Below are positions 45,576-46,650 of a DNA stretch of 46,650 bases, one piece after another (within the stretch, counting starts at the first letter, position 1; each line of letters opens with the position of its first letter). Location: NCBI GenBank assembly GCA_900542445.1, contig UQNN01000018.1, forward strand, positions 1-46,650. The letters run 5' to 3'. Made by a program: the position numbers and the translations under genes. The DNA is from an uncultured Eubacteriales bacterium (GTDB lineage Bacteria; Bacillota; Clostridia; Christensenellales; Aristaeellaceae). The notes below the pieces were generated by a model. It saw nothing but the letters and a program-made list of their open reading frames with translations. It was not told the DNA's origin and did not search any database.

Positions 45576-46650
45576 ATGTCTATGCTGAAAAAGACGGCGG
45601 CTCTGACCGTGTCCGCCGTGCTGCTGTTGCAGCCGATGACGGCCAGCGCGGTGACGTGGAGCAACATTGTGGACGGCCTGCGCAACAGCGGCTCGAACCG
45701 GTACACCGAAGACGGAACGACCATCGAGAAGGATGGGGATAACTATACCGTGTCCGGCGGAACGATTGAAGACGGTGTGTATGTGACGTGGGATCGTTTT
45801 GACGGCGACGACAGCGCAAACTTTATACTGAAAAATTTGGTGGTCAAGTCAGGGGCACAGATCGATACAAGAGACGGAAAAAAGGTCACTTTGATCATCG
45901 ATAAGGATACGTTGGTCAAGGGCAATATGTGGGCACACGCAGAAGGCAAAGGTTCCAGCGCAATCATCATCAACGATGGCAACGCGAAGGATGTTTGGGC
46001 ATACACGTATGACGGCGCGTATGCGTCGGTGACGAATAACGGAATTACGGAAGGGCTTCACGGCAATTCGGATGATGAAGGATCAAAATCCGAAGTCATA
46101 AACGGACAAAACGGGCAGACGAAGGATATCTGGATTTGGACAGTTGAACGTGACGGATCGGTTTACGCCGAAAATAACGGAACTGTCAGCAATCAGGTTT
46201 GGTTAGGTGCGGGCGATTTTGCCGAAGGCCAGACGGGAACGGCCGACTTTGTCAACAATGGAGAAATGAAATGCTTGCGGGTTACCTTTAATGGAAATGC
46301 GTATGATGTAAAAAATGACGGAACTGTAACGGACAGCACGCTGGAGGTAGACGTAAAGCAGGGAACGTCTGTTGAAGAAATTCTTCAAATGACCCAAGGC
46401 ATGATCGATGCTGACCGCATTCGAGTGTATGAATATGCACAGGATATATATGACGATTGGAAACTGGTCAATCAGTATTACATAGAAAATTCTGAGAATC
46501 CGGAAGACCCGGAACAACCCGAAAATCCGGATGAGCCGGAGAACCCGAACGAGCCGGAAAACCCGGAACAACCGGAAGCAACCCAGCAGCCGACCTTCGA
46601 GGTTTCCAAATACGATCAGGAGCGCCACGAGATGGAGGAAAAGCGCAAGG
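45576..46650 (+). CDS. secreted repeat protein, 3' end cut by the window
   Basis: At least 358 codons remain open to the window edge. A signal peptide (MSMLKKTAALTVSAVLLLQPMTASA) is followed by beta-rich units of about 45-50 residues that share a 'Y/D-G-x-x-Y-x-x-x-x-N-N/D-G-x-x-x' theme (DGAYASVTNNGITEG, DGSVYAENNGTVSNQ, GNAYDVKNDGTVTDS), suggesting a repetitive or beta-helical surface protein. Near residue 308 a Pro/Glu/Asn-rich stretch of PE-N/D/Q-P units begins, a typical stalk, then a charged segment (FEVSKYDQERHEMEEKRK). The C-terminus and any wall anchor lie outside the window. AGGGGAGGAAA precedes ATG 45576. Expression may vary through the poly-G promoter. Confidence 0.75.
   Translation, partial: MSMLKKTAALTVSAVLLLQPMTASAVTWSNIVDGLRNSGSNRYTEDGTTIEKDGDNYTVSGGTIEDGVYVTWDRFDGDDSANFILKNLVVKSGAQIDTRDGKKVTLIIDKDTLVKGNMWAHAEGKGSSAIIINDGNAKDVWAYTYDGAYASVTNNGITEGLHGNSDDEGSKSEVINGQNGQTKDIWIWTVERDGSVYAENNGTVSNQVWLGAGDFAEGQTGTADFVNNGEMKCLRVTFNGNAYDVKNDGTVTDSTLEVDVKQGTSVEEILQMTQGMIDADRIRVYEYAQDIYDDWKLVNQYYIENSENPEDPEQPENPDEPENPNEPENPEQPEATQQPTFEVSKYDQERHEMEEKRK
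46497..46575 (+). repeat. PE-N/D/Q-P repeat in the surface protein gene
   Basis: Short tandem units of nine to twelve bases encode ENPEDPEQPENPDEPENPNEP and so on. It is in frame and is best read as a flexible stalk; length may vary between strains. Confidence 0.8.

Overview
The window looks like a chromosomal segment of a GC-rich anaerobic member of the Bacillota, class Clostridia. Supporting signs are strong AGGAGG-type ribosome binding sites, sigma-A promoters, a CIRCE operator on a heat-shock gene, BioY and other ECF-type S components, DUF896 and DUF815 proteins, and a Firmicutes order rpmG-secE-nusG-rplK-rplA-rplJ-rplL. I cannot name the genus; a gut Christensenellales-like lineage is only a guess. 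Most genes are GC-rich and many neighbours overlap by ATGA, so the core is tightly packed.

Layout. Positions 1-1800 are AT-rich and accessory: two unrelated small genes (a GNAT acetyltransferase and a CpcT/CpeT-like protein) sit in near-identical 5' and 3' flanks, separated by two structured non-coding segments that end in a tRNA-like motif plus a terminator. Positions 1852-8561 (minus strand) hold a run encoding an orphan 5'-nucleotidase C-domain protein, MoxR ATPase, DUF58 protein, a membrane protein, a lipoprotein, an ECF S component and a P-loop kinase. Diverging from it is a cobalamin-riboswitch-controlled ABC importer (btuF, btuC, btuD; 9359-12201). Next come a HrcA/CIRCE-controlled Hsp20 (12659), a glycosyltransferase/membrane-glycosylation pair (13254-16630), and tex with a secreted repeat protein, an FAD enzyme and an esterase (16826-22928).

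The middle carries a small unknown protein and an RluA-type pseudouridine synthase on the minus strand, a two-gene operon for a membrane protein and an Hsp70-like ATPase with a glycine-rich membrane segment (24410-27159), nagB-nagA with a degenerate Nudix protein, DUF896, and three methyltransferases in a row with a broken gene between them. bioY (minus) and argS diverge, and a DUF815 AAA ATPase is followed by two membrane proteins.

The right end is the transcription-translation cluster rpmG-secE-nusG-rplK-rplA, then a four-gene insert (secreted protein, ECF sigma factor, anti-sigma factor, secreted protein) before rplJ-rplL, which have their own L10 leader. The last gene is a secreted repeat protein cut by the window edge. 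Its promoter carries a run of ten G between -35 and -10, which suggests phase-variable expression.

The most notable points are the poly-G promoter, the cassette-like pair at the left edge, the Hsp70-like/membrane pair, and the sigma/anti-sigma insert inside the ribosomal protein cluster.
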